In this document: positions 15,101 to 30,100 of the stretch, in pieces | How positions within the stretch are numbered: the stretch's first letter is position 1 | Layout of the letters: each line of letters opens with the position of its first letter | Source: Zerene cesonia | Lineage: Eukaryota; Arthropoda; Insecta; Lepidoptera; Pieridae | NCBI RefSeq assembly: GCF_012273895.1 | Contig: NC_052109.1 | Location: 1,984,001-2,048,000, forward strand | Direction of reading: 5' to 3' | Length of the DNA: 64,000 nucleotides | Translations under genes and position numbers: made by a program | The notes under the pieces: model-generated | The model's input: only the letters and a program-made list of their open reading frames with translations | Told to the model about the DNA's origin: nothing | The model's database searches: none

Positions 15101-18100
15101 AGTTCTCCAAATCAGGCGACAGCTCTTATTTGTGTCTTCCATCAGATAGGCAATGTATTGTTATTTTATTGACAATATTTTATTTTGATAATAATTCTTG
15201 GGAAATAGTCTGTTGCGAAGGGGACCAGTGTAGCTGATATTAATGTAGGACGATAAAGTTTTTTAATAGCTCTGATGCAATTTGACATGATTTTTCCTTA
15301 AGCTTCAAGCCATCTTATGCCTCAAATATCCGTTTTCTTTTTATTTCTTATTACATTTCCTGTGACCAGATCAAAGGTGCTATGAATAATTCACAAGCTA
15401 AGCTATACTTACACAATGATTCACAAAGCATCCACCACATAAAAGTGCAACAAAACAGAAATTTTCATGATCGAGTAATTTATTTTCAATTTTTATCGAC
15501 GTATCTAGATCATAAACAAACTCTGGTTTCCTCTATCAATCTGTCAATAAAGAGAGTCGGGAGTGTTTTTAAACTTGGTGCAAACTTCTCTAGATTTCAG
15601 TAAACCTACGTCCGCCCACGCAAGGTGAATGGTTTCTAGAAATAAGGTCGCAACAATCAATTTGCTTGATGTGATCATTTTTCTTAATTTAATGCTGGTG
15701 CTGAAACTTCGCATAACATTTAATAGATATATTTTTACTTTTATTAAGTACATTATTGTAGTGTATTATTAAGTAAACCAAATAATTGAAATTCATTGTC
15801 GTTTTGTTAAATGTCTTCGAGAAAACAAAACGAAACTACCATGAACAGGCAAACCCTCATTCAAACAAACTTCGGCATTGCGAGATTTGTAGATATTAGG
15901 GTCGCCATTCGACTGTTTTTTTTTTGTTCTGCTACTCGATAACTCCATGGATTTGGAACTGTTTGGCGTGATTTTGTTTGTGACACGAAATTGTCGTCAT
16001 TTGGTTCCATCTAAAATCTGCAATAGACATCGGTGACCTTTTTGTGGAAATGTATTGTTATATTAGTGTTCGTTTATCCGCCCGAGTTTTCGTGTAATGT
16101 TTCCAAACAATTAATTATTAAAAGAACTAGTCTCAATAGACAAATCCATAAAACCAAAAAATGTAAAAAAATCTGGTCTTATGTATTAATACTTTGTAGA
16201 ACCAGTTTGACTTCCTTTTATTTATATAGATTAGGCGCCAGTGAAAAACATTTTACTAAGATAGAAGCAACCCTAATAAACAAAGTAGCACAGTTCGGTC
16301 GTTCGCTACATTGGATTTATAGATACTTAATATAATATTTTCATTGAGCAACATATAACAATGTTAGCTTTGTCCAAAAATGTATACCGATGATCATATC
16401 ACCCACAATTAGCACATTTAAATTCAACGGTTGATGTCTTTATGTGTGTCAGCTTTTTGGTAGCGGCTATTGTTTAAAAATGATTTTAAGTGTGTATAAT
16501 TCGGTAATAACTTGTTACGTCATTATTTAAATTTAAGGAATGCTCATGATTGTTAATAAGATATTAACTTTCAGATATTATGCTCGAGTAAAGTATTAAT
16601 TGAGCAGACAAAAGTATGGTTCGTCTAATAATTAATGTTTTGGTTTCAAATGGTATCAATAATTATAAAAACGAAAAGAAACTGGTCGGCAAATAACCCA
16701 ATGATACGGAAATATTAAATTCCACACAAAATCTCCTCAAGTTTGTATAGTTCTTTATCTACAAATGAAAGGCAATAGTTAAAAAAAGAATGACACCGCA
16801 TACCAAATTTGCATTTTTCCCTTTAAAATTATTATTATCAAATACAAGAAAGAAAACAAATAGAACATTTGGCTGCAGACTCGACTTGTTGTATGACGAA
16901 ATATTTGATACGGCTAAAAATAGTTTTCGAGTTATATTGGTCAAGTGTCCTGATGTTTTATGGTTGTTTAATTAAATTTAAAAAAAAATTAAAAAATGAT
17001 AATTTAATTTTCCAAATCACCTTTAATTACGCATATATATAAAATAAAATACTTAACAACCATTTATCCTTATAGAACACATAATGTAAAACTTATCAAA
17101 GTCGCAATAAATGCATTGTATAATCTACATGTATATGACTTAGCAAATTTCATGGAACGAACGGCATAATTTTTCAACTGTAATAACAACTTGTGGAAGC
17201 TGAATTATAAACAAAATAATATTTCTATAGACAACATACATTTCGCAGTACAGTCATGTACACATTATATGTTGATTATTATGAAAAGTTAAGGAGTTAT
17301 CGAAATAATAAATATACGACTGACGCGCAGGACAGCAAAATAACAGTATAGAAGAGAAAACATAGTATTCAATTTATTGACGCGTTTTTCCCAGTCAGTT
17401 CAGTAGTTTCCCAAATTACAAAAGTTACAACTAATTTGAATTAGGAAAAACGCGTTCTATCAAAAAACGGATTTAAACGCTGGCATACCTATAAATTATA
17501 ATTTATATGTAATACGTACCCTATATACCTACTAAACAATATTAAAATTGTGCTCTAAATTTTTAACTCGATGTGTGTTTTATCTGTTGAGCTACTTATA
17601 TTTAAACCTACACGAGATGTATGATTCACATTCGTAGCTCTCACTTAATATTTTTTTTGACAGTCTCTGATGATTCAACATTTCATTGTTGTTTTGATAG
17701 TAAAATTTCAATATAATATGTTGCTTTTGAATAGTAACAACTAGTCTCGCTAAATGATGCAAACAGTTCATATATTTTGTAATGGATAACCAAAAAATCA
17801 ACAAACGAGTTTGAAATATAAGAATATTGGATATAATATCGGAGTAGAGTTTCAGAGTGACTTGGATACTACTTTTCTGTAGTTACTATCTTGTATAACC
17901 GAAATCTGGCCAAGCAGCTAGAAACAGTTTAGATTGGTTTGAAGCTTTTTATTAAGAACCGATAAGCTTTATCGTAAATTTTGCGAAACTTCAAAGGCAT
18001 GGGTTTTAGGAAAATCTGCCGTTCTCAGTTTAAAATAACAAACAGGGATTTTATGATAAGATATTTTTTTTAGTTTATTGTTTTTATTTTCATGAAATCA

Positions 18101-21100
18101 TCTTATGAACTATAAAAAACGTAGCCAAATCGTAAAACATTGTTCGGACGTTAGAGATTGCGTGGACGGAGCATTGAACTTGACAAACAATTAAAATGTT
18201 TATTTAGCCTTTACCGATTCTATATTTCTAATTCTTATCTTAATCTGAATATGGTGGTCACTTGTCTTCTTTTAAGAGAAAACAGATCAATTATATAGAG
18301 CGGAAAAAAACCAGAGATAAACGTGAATTACCAGCTTATGTACAAGCGTTTTTGATACGCTATTTATTTGTTAATTATTTTTTTATTTGCTTTACCTGTA
18401 TACTTGTACGTAACCGACTCCTTTAGATTCGATTTTGACACAAACGCTTATGAAAGATGACAATACAATAGCATGATGAATTTACTCATTATGCTGATGG
18501 GATAGCCAGGATTTAATAATTTCCCATTGTATTATATTCTAAGAGCACGAGTGAGACTACTTGGTTATTTCTATCATTCAAACCATGATTTTTTTATCTA
18601 AGTTATATTGTTTATTCTTTTCATGTGTCTTTAAATTTTATATGTGCCACTAAAACGATATTTGTAGATTGTCATGTTATGTTGACTAAGAGCTAATAAA
18701 TATTTTAAGCTTAAAGCAGCATTTAGAATTATACATATATTTGACCTAATTTTGTATTAGCTCGTTAAGTCCTCACTGAGTAATTGCAGACTTCAATTGC
18801 TTTTTTAAGTACATAAATAAGACCTAGTTTTTGTATGAGAACTAGGTTTATAGGCACTAGTCTAAATTGAGAAATGAGTAATAAACAGCAATTGAAAAAA
18901 TATATTTTATACGAATACGAAGAAGGCATACTAATAAAAAATACAAAAAATTATTTTATCTAAAAATTTTGTATCTTTATAGATTCGTTAGCAAGTTCAG
19001 TTTTTTAGTGTACCTAATCTGGGAAGCCTATAAATCAAAGAACGAGAGTTTAATAAAGTTATGTGTTGAACAAGTGTTGCAAAACACTTAAACATGCTCT
19101 TTTTGTATTTCGCAACAACTAAGGTTTATATTTGATTCAAGTTTAGTGGAAAGAACGATAATATTAACTCTGTTTAATATTTAGATTATATTGCACCTAT
19201 TATTGCTAATCTAAAAGAAATAAATTCATAATATAAACGTCCGTGTGAACCGCGAAAATAATACCATGACATGCCAGAACTGTGATGTAATTTTTTGTCA
19301 CCAAAAAAAACTTCTCAATTGCTACCGATCTAGATAGGTCATATTCTAGACAAAGATCATTTTAATCAATTAGTATCGCGACTGACTCGCTTGGCTGCGC
19401 CGGGCATCGAACCCAGTATCACGAAAATGAAACAGTCGTAGGCCGTAGCGGTTAATGATCTCTGAAATTTAATTGCCTGGAAGTATTCCTTTTTAATCAC
19501 ATATTTTTTGATCTGAATTATATTGTAAAGATAATCTGGATGATCGTCTGCATTATTATAGCTGTGGGATGATAGCGTAAAGATTTATTATTTATGGTAC
19601 ATTGCAAGGAGAGGATTTGTCAGAAAATACAAAAAATAAAGCATACATTTTTTTATTCCTGGTTATATCATAAAGCTGAAGAGTTTGTTTGATTGAATGC
19701 GCAAACATTTTTTAAATAAAAAACATGGATATGTATGCGATGTACGCTTATTGTGTGTACCATGGGCGAAGCCGGGGCATATCGCTAGTTTATGATAAGG
19801 TAAAATTGATCCCACTATTACACTAATTTAGTATGCAATAATTTTTATTTGCTATTTGCTTTGCATCAGATAGTGAAAACAAACGCGTAGAAAATATATT
19901 TGGCATTTTAGTATGAAAAAAAATCATTCAATCAATTTGTGTAGGTTACACAGGAAAATCGTGACACCGTATTAGGTACACATTTACACGTGGAACGCGC
20001 GGAACCAATGTGATACGGTTTTGATTACCTGTAGTTGAATTTTACGATCGCCGTGATTTATGGCTGAAGTGATTAAATGCAATTTGGAGGATTATTTGCC
20101 CCAGATTTAATTTTTATTGTAAGACACTATTGATTTCGAGAAAGGCGATTTATTACACTTTCTTAAAGCTTTCTTAGCAATCAATGTGTTTTATAGCTTT
20201 GCACCATTTCGTAATGAATTCAATTAGGTAATAAGTTATACAGACGAAACATTTTTATTCAAAGTACAAATTGTTCAAAATATTCATAAATATATAAATA
20301 CCAAGCATTTATTAATATAAAATATAAGAAATATTTAGGCTCTGTGAGCTTTTACTACATGGATCGATATTGCAAGCTAATTTGATCTGTATTACCTTCG
20401 GCATATAGTATATTTTAAATTTAAAGTAAATTACGCTCTATTAGAGTTCAATTATTCAATACCTCAACCGGGTCAAGGGGAGGTGTTAGGGGTCAAATAA
20501 GGGAAGACCTATGAAGACCTCAAACACCTGTTATTTAGGAGCGTACCTGTGGCAAGATGCCAGCCTAGTACCAGGGGTCTATGAAGCAATAGAAGGTGTG
20601 ATTACCTGGCGCATGCGTCCCACCTGTTCTACCTGTATCTATAACCATTTATTCTTGGCCCAACAAGTGCTTATTGGCGAGGGTTAATATTATAGAAAGG
20701 GTGGTTCGAGTTATATTGGACGACAAAAGCAGTGTCACCTGTTTGACGCATGCGTTCTCGGTTACCTTTACTTTGCTTTCAGTTCATTTTAAGTTTGGCA
20801 CGCGAACTGTATTATTAGGTAGACTTCACTTGCTCGCCTTTAAGAAATTTTCGTTAATGATTTCAAAAATTATCTTTGTAAATAAATTAACTTAATAATT
20901 AATAAATTACGAGCAAATTCAATGAAATTTAGACGATGATTTTATATTAAAAATGCAATATTATTTCTTAGTCAGTTTTTCTTAAACTTTAGCTAATTAG
21001 CTGTTTTTGAACAATTACCAAGCAAACATAAACATTAGTGGTTTGTGACTTGTAGGCCATGTCGCATACTTGGAAGTTGCCAAAATATTTCGCAGGTCAA

Positions 21101-24100
21101 CGACCGAGTAATCGTCTAATAAGTAATTAGATGTCGCGTCCAGGACAACGCAACGCAATTAGTTGCGTCGTGTTAGGGGTCAATATTGACTGGCGGGACC
21201 ATTGATCTCAAGCGTTAGCTCAATTCTGTAGACGTTTGTAGAGATTGCTTTGGTTTCAATACACGGAAAATGAAAATAAGTTACTATTTTTAACAGTTAA
21301 GCTATGTTTTTCTAGTAAATTGTTAAATTTAAGGCAATTTTATGTTTTACTCATGACATTTTTACACATTTACATAAATTCGTAGATAGCAAAACGGTCG
21401 AGGTCACAAGAATGCAACTATATGAAATGCTACAAACAGTCTTTTAACCTGACTGCAGTACTATCTTTGTTATGATTAAATCTAAGTCTTTTATAAAATT
21501 TGTTCAGTCACGTTGCGGTCAAGTATGAACTTCCTTCTTAGAAGCCCTCTAAGATCGGAAAGATAAAAGTTGTATTTTTTAAGGGAATGCATTTTGTTAA
21601 CGAATCTTTGTAATACATTTTAACTTTTTAAGAAACTAGTTTTGGTCTCGCATGCTTATTCACGTGTTAATTTTTTATCACAAAGAGAATTTAACCAATA
21701 ATTTAAAAGGAATCAAGAATATAAAACAATTACTACAGATAATAAAAAAGCAAAAATACAGCTATGAGGCATTATAAAAAAGCCATATTTTAATTTGTTT
21801 TAACTAACGTCTTTCTTTGTATCTCTTCATCATGTAACAGTAAGTTATGTTTATAAAGTCATTTTAGGGTGATTTTTTTAATTATCTAAAACTGCCTATA
21901 AAAACGGCAGCTGTATGTGTAATAAACTCAACAAAAAGTAGTTCACAAATTTTTTTAGGGACGAAAAGCTTTAATTCTTTCTATCATACCAACTTAATGT
22001 AAATTTTATGATAATATGGTAAAACACATATATTTATATCATATTACCAAAAAGAGTTCCACGTTTAGTTCGTCCCTGAGAGCACGGACAGCGTGGGCGG
22101 CGGAAGTTCTATCAGTTCCGTCCATATCACGAGTATACTGTAGTGAAATTGCTACTTCATTTGTACAATATGTAAGAAGCTGCTACGTAGATAGATATCT
22201 TTATTCTCCTGTGCGCCGGGTTGAAATAATTTCACATTTTCCCATGGCTCCGAATCATTTTACAAGTCACATGAAAAAGTAAGTAAGTATGTTACGAAAT
22301 CGCGCGTTTGTTCAAAATTACAATAATAAATTTCTTTATCTGGGCATTTAAGAGCAGCTGACTTAAATGCAATTTTAGTATAGCCACTACTTATAGTTAG
22401 TTGTATATTATTTTTGCATTAACATTTTTAGAATCCAAGAAAGTAAGATCTCTTATTCATTGTGAACATTCATCAATAACAGTTATAAAATTTTACATAC
22501 ACAAGGTGTAAGTATAGTTAAATTCAAAAAATATACGCAGTATTATAGACAAGCAGGACTTAAAATGACGAAAGGTCTAATTAATTGGGCCAAGGGCTAT
22601 AAGTTTTAAGGCTATAATATTATGAGGGCTATAATCGCCTTCGACCCCACGTGAGAATGGATTAGTTTTGATTTATAATATTATCCCAAGTTGACGTCTG
22701 ATGGTGCCCACTATTTGATTACCTGAAAAAAAAGAAAATAAGCCTTAGGATAATATTTCAAGTTCTTAAAAATATACACCTAGAACTTATAAGATTTGAC
22801 GTAAATTTTTAATTTTTTACCTGAATTAAGTTTTTTCTTTAAACTACATAAAAAGCGTTATAACGTAATTCTATAATATTATATGCGTGTATATTTCTAT
22901 TTTATAATTTAATGCACAGGTGTATCTTATTACATCATTTGTTAGAATAATAACTTTGGCAAAGACATAATAGGTAATTAACATGTAAATAAATTATGTA
23001 TCGTCACCAAATTTCCTCTAAGTCCAATTATGTGTAAACTTGTCGGTTATGTACGACCGATTGCAAACATTTCTCTCGTCTTACTTTCTGCAAATACAGT
23101 GTATGTTTTTCATTTATTAAATCTATAAACAAATGTTGTAATTCGATACAAAATTGTTAAACAAATTAAAATAAATAGAATCTACAACGGCAATTTGTTC
23201 AATTTAAATTTTAATCAAATACATCAAAACCAATTTATTTCAACGTGTGTGTTCCTTGGGATAGAAACAGGATTGACAGAGAGGGCAATACTGTCTATCT
23301 CTCTCCTTCTAAACTCTCATGTGTGTACGCCAAATGATTAGAAAGAAATTCTCGTATAGGTATTTAAGGGTAGGTACTAACTACCTATTCATTCTACGTA
23401 CTCACTTTGCGTGTTAGAAAATTCTACAATTAGATTTTCATGTATGGGGTGGGATTAGAAAAAAAAAACAGGCGTTTGCTAAGCAAATTCTAATCTCTTC
23501 ACATACTCGTCCACCAGGATAACAGGAATCAATAGGAAGTCGCTGTCACGTATGTTTTCGTGTGAGACGTAACACACACCATAGTCATATACGCATCGCA
23601 TATCCAAGGGGTTGTGTGCACCCTAACCTAAATCCACACATACATAGCGAAGGGTATGTGAACGCAACCCTATCTAAGCATGTGCAAAAGAGATACAACT
23701 ATGGATAGCACAAAGAGCGTTAGAAAGAGTTAGATATGGGGTTCAGATTGCGTAAAGACGAGTTCGAGCCTGCGCATCTTGAGGTCGTTTTAAGGGTAGT
23801 GCTCGCTCACTCTTTGCGTAATCTGTCGGCCTGGTACATGTTTTCCATTTTAGGACAAAACTCGATAAAAAAGGGCGATTTGTATGGATGGGGGGGTATG
23901 ATGTCGTCATTGGGGTGTTTCTTTCTAATGCCACATGCTTACTTAGCTAATAAATAGAAGGGTGTTCTTATTTATAACTAACATTTGCATGTGTTTGTAA
24001 ATCGATTAATTTAATTATGTGTGTATGTGAAGTTTACACAATCGGATTTGATACATGTCTCAGATTGATAAAGATTAAATTACAATATATTAAGAGGAAT

Positions 24101-27100
24101 TATCAGTTATGCCCGATAATAATAGATATTATACTCCATTATTACTTGCTCATTATATAATTTAAATTATGTACTCGAGCGTCCCATACCTAGTCAAATT
24201 GTAAGCTTTTATTTTCGTAATGAATCATGACGCAATATTTTGACGGTATAGCATTAGATGCACAATATCTTGTTACCTGCTTCACCTTGTTATATGCAAG
24301 ATTGATATGTACAAAGTTTTTCAAATGGGACGCGCCTCATCGGGCTCTATTGTCGGAACGGGGCCGTAGGGCCAACGGACCGCGAAATACGACCATTATA
24401 CGTATTATCGGACGTCAATTGAGATGACTTCATTAGAATTTCTATTGCGTACTGTATGATAAAACTAATGAGTCTATTGTTATACTATAAACATATGAAT
24501 TTTACACAAGTAAAATTGATATATATATAATAACAATTAACTTTTATTTTAAATCTTATGATAAAAAATTGTCATTCATGAAATTCCCACCCATTTCAAA
24601 AAATTACAACAACCGCAAGCTCTACCTTTCTCACTTTCAACTCATATGTCAAATTATACTCTGACAAATTATTGTTAGTATTAACTTACGTTATTAATTA
24701 ATTATACGTTATATGTTCCTAAAACTATCAAATCATTTTTAATTAAAAAATCTTCATTGCAAGTAACGCCTTCCAACATTAAAAAAAAACACAATTCTAC
24801 ATTCATTTCGCGGTATTCTCGACATAATTAGCATGTAAAATGTTCATTTCATTCTCTCACTTCCGTGCGCCATGCCGGTTTGTACTCATAACAATTTTTC
24901 GGCAATTGTTTGACAGTGATTTGTAAAGATGCCGATGTATGGCGGCCATGTTTGCATAACTGTCAAACTTGTTCGCTTGCCTCTTGACATATTTTTTAAT
25001 ACAGCTGGAAATTTATTGCCTAGCTTTTCCTACGGGTTCTCTTCTAATGTCTAAAATCCCGGCTCTCTTATTATATTTTATTTCTTCTGATAAAATATAA
25101 TAAGAGAGAGCCATGATAGACATATTTTCAGATTGAACATTGTTGAATTTAGCAAGAAAAATTCCGGTTAGTAATAAATATCGAAAAAAAATCTAATTGA
25201 AAAAGGTGTAATACACTATTATGCACTAGCACAGTGGTAATTTAAATAATATATTTTATACTACTGTAACAAGTTCTGATTGAATTTAGAAAACCTCTTT
25301 ATAATATATAATCAAGAACAGAAAAGTCTTATTACCCATACATCAAATAGAAAATAATAGTACAAGATAACTTCAACACGGATTTAAATTACTTACCTTG
25401 AGATATGAATCAAATTATAATCCCTTACTAAAACCTAATAAATTATTCAATAGACTCACACCTCCTAACAAATACCGATAAAAACTCATAACAAATATTA
25501 CCGCTATTCACCAACGTTAATAAGGATGGGGAAAAAAGGGATGGACAAAAGTTTCTCTTTCTATGGAATGCCGGCTTAGTCCCACAGGAATGTCGCTATC
25601 CCTCTCTAACTGTCAAAAAGTGGTTAACTTTGATTAATGACCTATTTTCTATGGTTTTCGAACTGCGATAAGTAGACACCGGTAATAAGGTCATAGGAAT
25701 AAGTAAATTGTGAATATTTTAGAATACCTACATATTATGTTTGATTTTGTTATATATAATATAACAAAATCAAATCAAAACCTGATAAAATATAGATTAG
25801 TTTTTTATATGTTTAGATCTTCTCGGAGCAAAAATTTAATAGTGAGAAATCGCGCTATCAATAAAGAGCTTAACTTGCTACTAGGTTATGGTTGCCTGGT
25901 ACTCGAGCTGGAATATCATTACGTCATAGGTGCCCTGTCTGTTGCGCATGTACAAAAAATGTTATTTATGCATAAAATGCTAGCAAACAAATAGTTACGT
26001 ATTAATTAAGGTACACTTTTAAGCCAATTTTTATTGCATACATTGTTTTACTCATAAATTAAAATTTACCTATAATACAAAAAAAAAAAACCTCAAAGTT
26101 ACCATTACCACATTTTTAAACGACGATGCCAAAAAGCTTTGATTTATAATCACGTGTAATTAATTAGTCTTTTTATATGTGTAACCAGTGGGTTATATAT
26201 AGACATATTATATAGACCTATAGACTCGATTTTGATTCACTTTTAATGGACACATTGAATTCTGTAAAACTTTGTACACTTATCAATTGATCTGTGACAA
26301 TACAATCATTTCATGAGTTTATCTATATAATTAAAAAAGTGTTTACGTTGAGTATACGTACGTATATCAATCAACAAGTGAGACAATACAGTTGGTTCTA
26401 TATTAAAACGTGTTTTTTTTAAGTTTTATTTTTTAACCATATTTATTGTATTTCCATAATTTAGCGTCTGTCTATGTTGCAAATAATTTCAAGTAAATAA
26501 TAATCCTTATTAATCATAGTAACTAAATTTATTATAATCCTCTATAGACGGCGTTGTAGCGAAGATTTCCAGCAACCCAGATCTCGTGTCGGTAAACCGA
26601 AAATATCCAGTGTTTATTTGTTCTCTATAAAAAGGTAGGGCGCAAGTATATCCAGGAATTTCGCGAATAAACATACTGTATACGTTTTATTTACTGAGCT
26701 GGTGCTGTTGAAAAGATTTTAAATCTTACACATGCTTGTGTATTCTTTATAAATTTATTTAAAAATCGTTAATGATTTCGAATTCTAAGCTTAAATAAGT
26801 GAAGCCTAATTTAAAAAAAAAGTAAACCAGGAGTCAAGAAATCAGAGTGTTCACATATCCCTGGGAATATCTTAATTTTGTTACATTGTAATTTGTTCCC
26901 CTTGCCGGAACGTGTGGCGTTATTTCAATCGCCTATTAACCTCTGAGACCTTAGTTGCGTAAGCTATTACAAATTTTATCAACATAACTTTAAGTAACGA
27001 CTCCGTTCCATTACATATCCCATTCCGAAAATTGTAGGATTGTCGGCTCCATAGCTTTTAAGTAGTTTTCCATTCCGATTCGAATTATTGATGAAAAATG

Positions 27101-30100
27101 AGCATCTTATCGGAATTTTAATGGGTACTATTGTGTAATTGATTTCATTCTTATTGGAATCAACATTATTTTAAAGAAAACAATACTACGACTTACAGGA
27201 AAACGTATACCGTATAAAATATATTAACTAGATCTTAAAAAAGGACACTTTCCTATATTAAAACCAGAATGATATAAACCGTTGAAAAATATATTCTTAA
27301 CCCTATGCCGAATTTTATTTTAAAATGGATGGAAGTGAGGAATAATTTAGAACGCATGTCCCGATGCGGTCGCATTCTTTGATTGAAGACCGCGCAAAAA
27401 ACTCTAAGCCGACAAAAGATAATAGTGATGTCACATTATTATCGGTAAAAAAACACTTATATAACACCTCATGTTTTCATAGTTACAGTCAAAACCGTTT
27501 ATAGCGACATCGAAGGGACCGTATAGTTGCCGACGTTATATCCGATAGTCGTTATAAGCAACACCGTCATATACACAAGTACAGTAGTTTTATTATCATA
27601 GTTATCTATCTAGTATAAGTATAGGTTAAGTATGTAAACGAGTTAGAAAAGAAATAAAAATATTTATAACGAAATAATTGGAATACAAAATGTATTTAGC
27701 GACTAACAGTTACGAGATATAAAACTACACTAGTTTCTAAGTACATAATCAGTCATTTTGGTCTGTCTTTTTTTTAACCCAGTCTCAAATATTTTTTGCA
27801 TTTTACATTTCATACGCTTCAAGGTATGAGTATCATCAGTATCAAACTGTTCGTTGCTGGGACAAGGAGCGGTTGGTCGTTATAGCCGATGAATATCGAT
27901 AAAATTTCGTCGTTGTAAGCGATATGTCGCTGTATCCGATGTCGTTATAAGCGGTTTGTTTACTGAATATTTTACTAGGGATTCGGACGGGACCATACAA
28001 TCTAGCTGTAATAACCGATAGGTCGTTGTAAACGATGTCGTTATAAACGGTTTTGACTGTATATGAAAACCTAGTTGTTGTGTAAACAAACAATGCAAAA
28101 TACTCGTCGGAACAGAACACCGACCTGTATAAAAACTAATGAATCACCTATATGTTTATACGCTCATAACTTCTAAGCGACTGCGTCAAATTGGATAAAA
28201 CATTTTTTATGTGTTCGTTATTGCCAGGACGTCTATATGAAAAAAAATATAAAAAAGTAACAACATAAGCTTTTATGGTGCGTTTTCTTTTTTTATTAAT
28301 AATACTGTATTTTTTTTAATTTATTTTTACCTACTACTTATTTTTCTGTTAAGTGGCATAAGCGTTTAAAACTTTTCTATGTAAAAGCGCTTTTTTTTAG
28401 TTCATATTCTAACAAATTTCCATTGAGAGGCTCCCCTTCATATATATTTAGAATAGAATCATTATCGACATCGATAAAAATTAGAGCATCACTCAAACTG
28501 CTTGCATCGCCAGACAGGCCAACACTATCCGTTATCGGGTCGAAAAATATTTGCTTTAGCAATTTAATTAGAGAACCATTTCTACGAAAAGTTTAAATCA
28601 ACTTACACACTATATGGAAAGGTGTGTGAGGCTTAAAGATAACAGTTTAGACAACAATCTGTATTAGACAACAGTATCGAAATTGACTTTTTGTACATGA
28701 ACATTAATTACAATATTTTTAAATCATACACCGAATTATTATTGAAATAGAAATCTCAACTTGTACTTATTTAAAGACTAGCTGCGCCCCGCAGTTTCAC
28801 CCGCGGAAGTCCGTCTCCCTTAAGAATATAGGGATAATTTGCCTATATGTTATTCCAATTGTCCAGCTGTATACGTACCAAATTTCATTGCAATCGGTTC
28901 AGTAGTTTTTGCGTGAAAGAGCAATAAACACACAAACATCCTTACAAACTTTCGCATTTATAATAATAGTAGTAGGATTATATAATTAAATGCTATTTAT
29001 TTTCAGATAACGACAGTGAATTTCACACATATTTTATCCACTATTAAGTTTATTTATAACTTAGTGGAATTTTAAGACATGAAAGTAACAAGCAATAATA
29101 ATACGTCTGTACGTTTTACGACGACGCTGGGGAGAGTTAGGGCACATCAAAGGCCTAGGCTATAAAGTTGATTCGCGCCGGCCCTATACGCCCCTACGTA
29201 TAATCGGAATGCAATCGGTTCGAGACAGCTATCGCCTATCACTGAACTTGAAACGCTCAAACTAAATACATTGTAGTCTTTTATCATCAGTATCAGAATC
29301 AGTATCATTGAAGTCGACTAGCCTTAGTTTATATTATTAGTTTATAGTGTTATATATTGTTAACTAAAATGCCTAAGAGTATTTCGTCTCTTTTTTTCGT
29401 TAACTCTCACAATTTCTGGCTGTTTAGAGATGGATTTTTATAGTTAGTGATATTTGTAGTTATTAATTATTATGATGAATAGTGGAATTTGTTATCATAA
29501 TAATTAATAACTACAAATATCAGTCGAAGTTGTTGTGTAAATTTTTTACAATTGATAAAATTGCGCCATAACGTCAGTATTGTATACTGACGTTATGGCG
29601 CAATTTTATCGAAGTACCTACATAAAACTTTCACGATAATTTATGACAATTCTTTGAATGAAATTTTATTGCCACGGTCAGCTTGATTAGCGAATGTGCT
29701 TTTAAAGCAAGCTCACAAGATATAAGTTTCCTAAAAATAAATTTAGCGAAGCTTAGAATCTCAACCCTCCCTAGAAGAGATGGTAAAATTTTTTCTATGG
29801 TTTCATGAACTGTGAAAAGTTTGTGTTATAATAAAAAATTGAATACAAGCTAGAAAGTTTTAAAGTATTTCAATTTTAAGCTTTTATTATATAGTTAGGG
29901 TCCATATGCACTAAACGTAACTTGAACTTAACATTCTACCTGAATATTCAGCTTGTATGCACTAATTGAAAACGGTGTATCGTGTAGATCATAGTAGGAG
30001 TTACTTAATATATAGCCTTTTATTCAGATAATCTTAACATACATAGTGAAAAAATAAACAGTTACAAACTAACAAAATATTAACAGAAGTATATCTAAAA

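Noticed and set aside
16033..16335. 100-codon plus-strand frame
   Set aside because: Lys/Ile/Leu-rich chance frame in AT-rich intron with no motif.
19392..19455. Possible tRNA gene on the minus strand
   Set aside because: A good B box but no acceptor or anticodon stem that closes; better explained as a SINE head.
20470..20660. GC-richer stretch with AAGGGGAGGTGTTAGGGGTC and ACCTGGCGCATGCGTCCC
   Set aside because: No frame, terminal repeat or known repeat phrase could be supported; possibly a conserved intronic element, but nothing shows it.
27842..28120. Two minus-strand frames (72 and 92 codons)
   Set aside because: Repetitive peptides translated from the internal repeats of the Tigger-like element, not a transposase.
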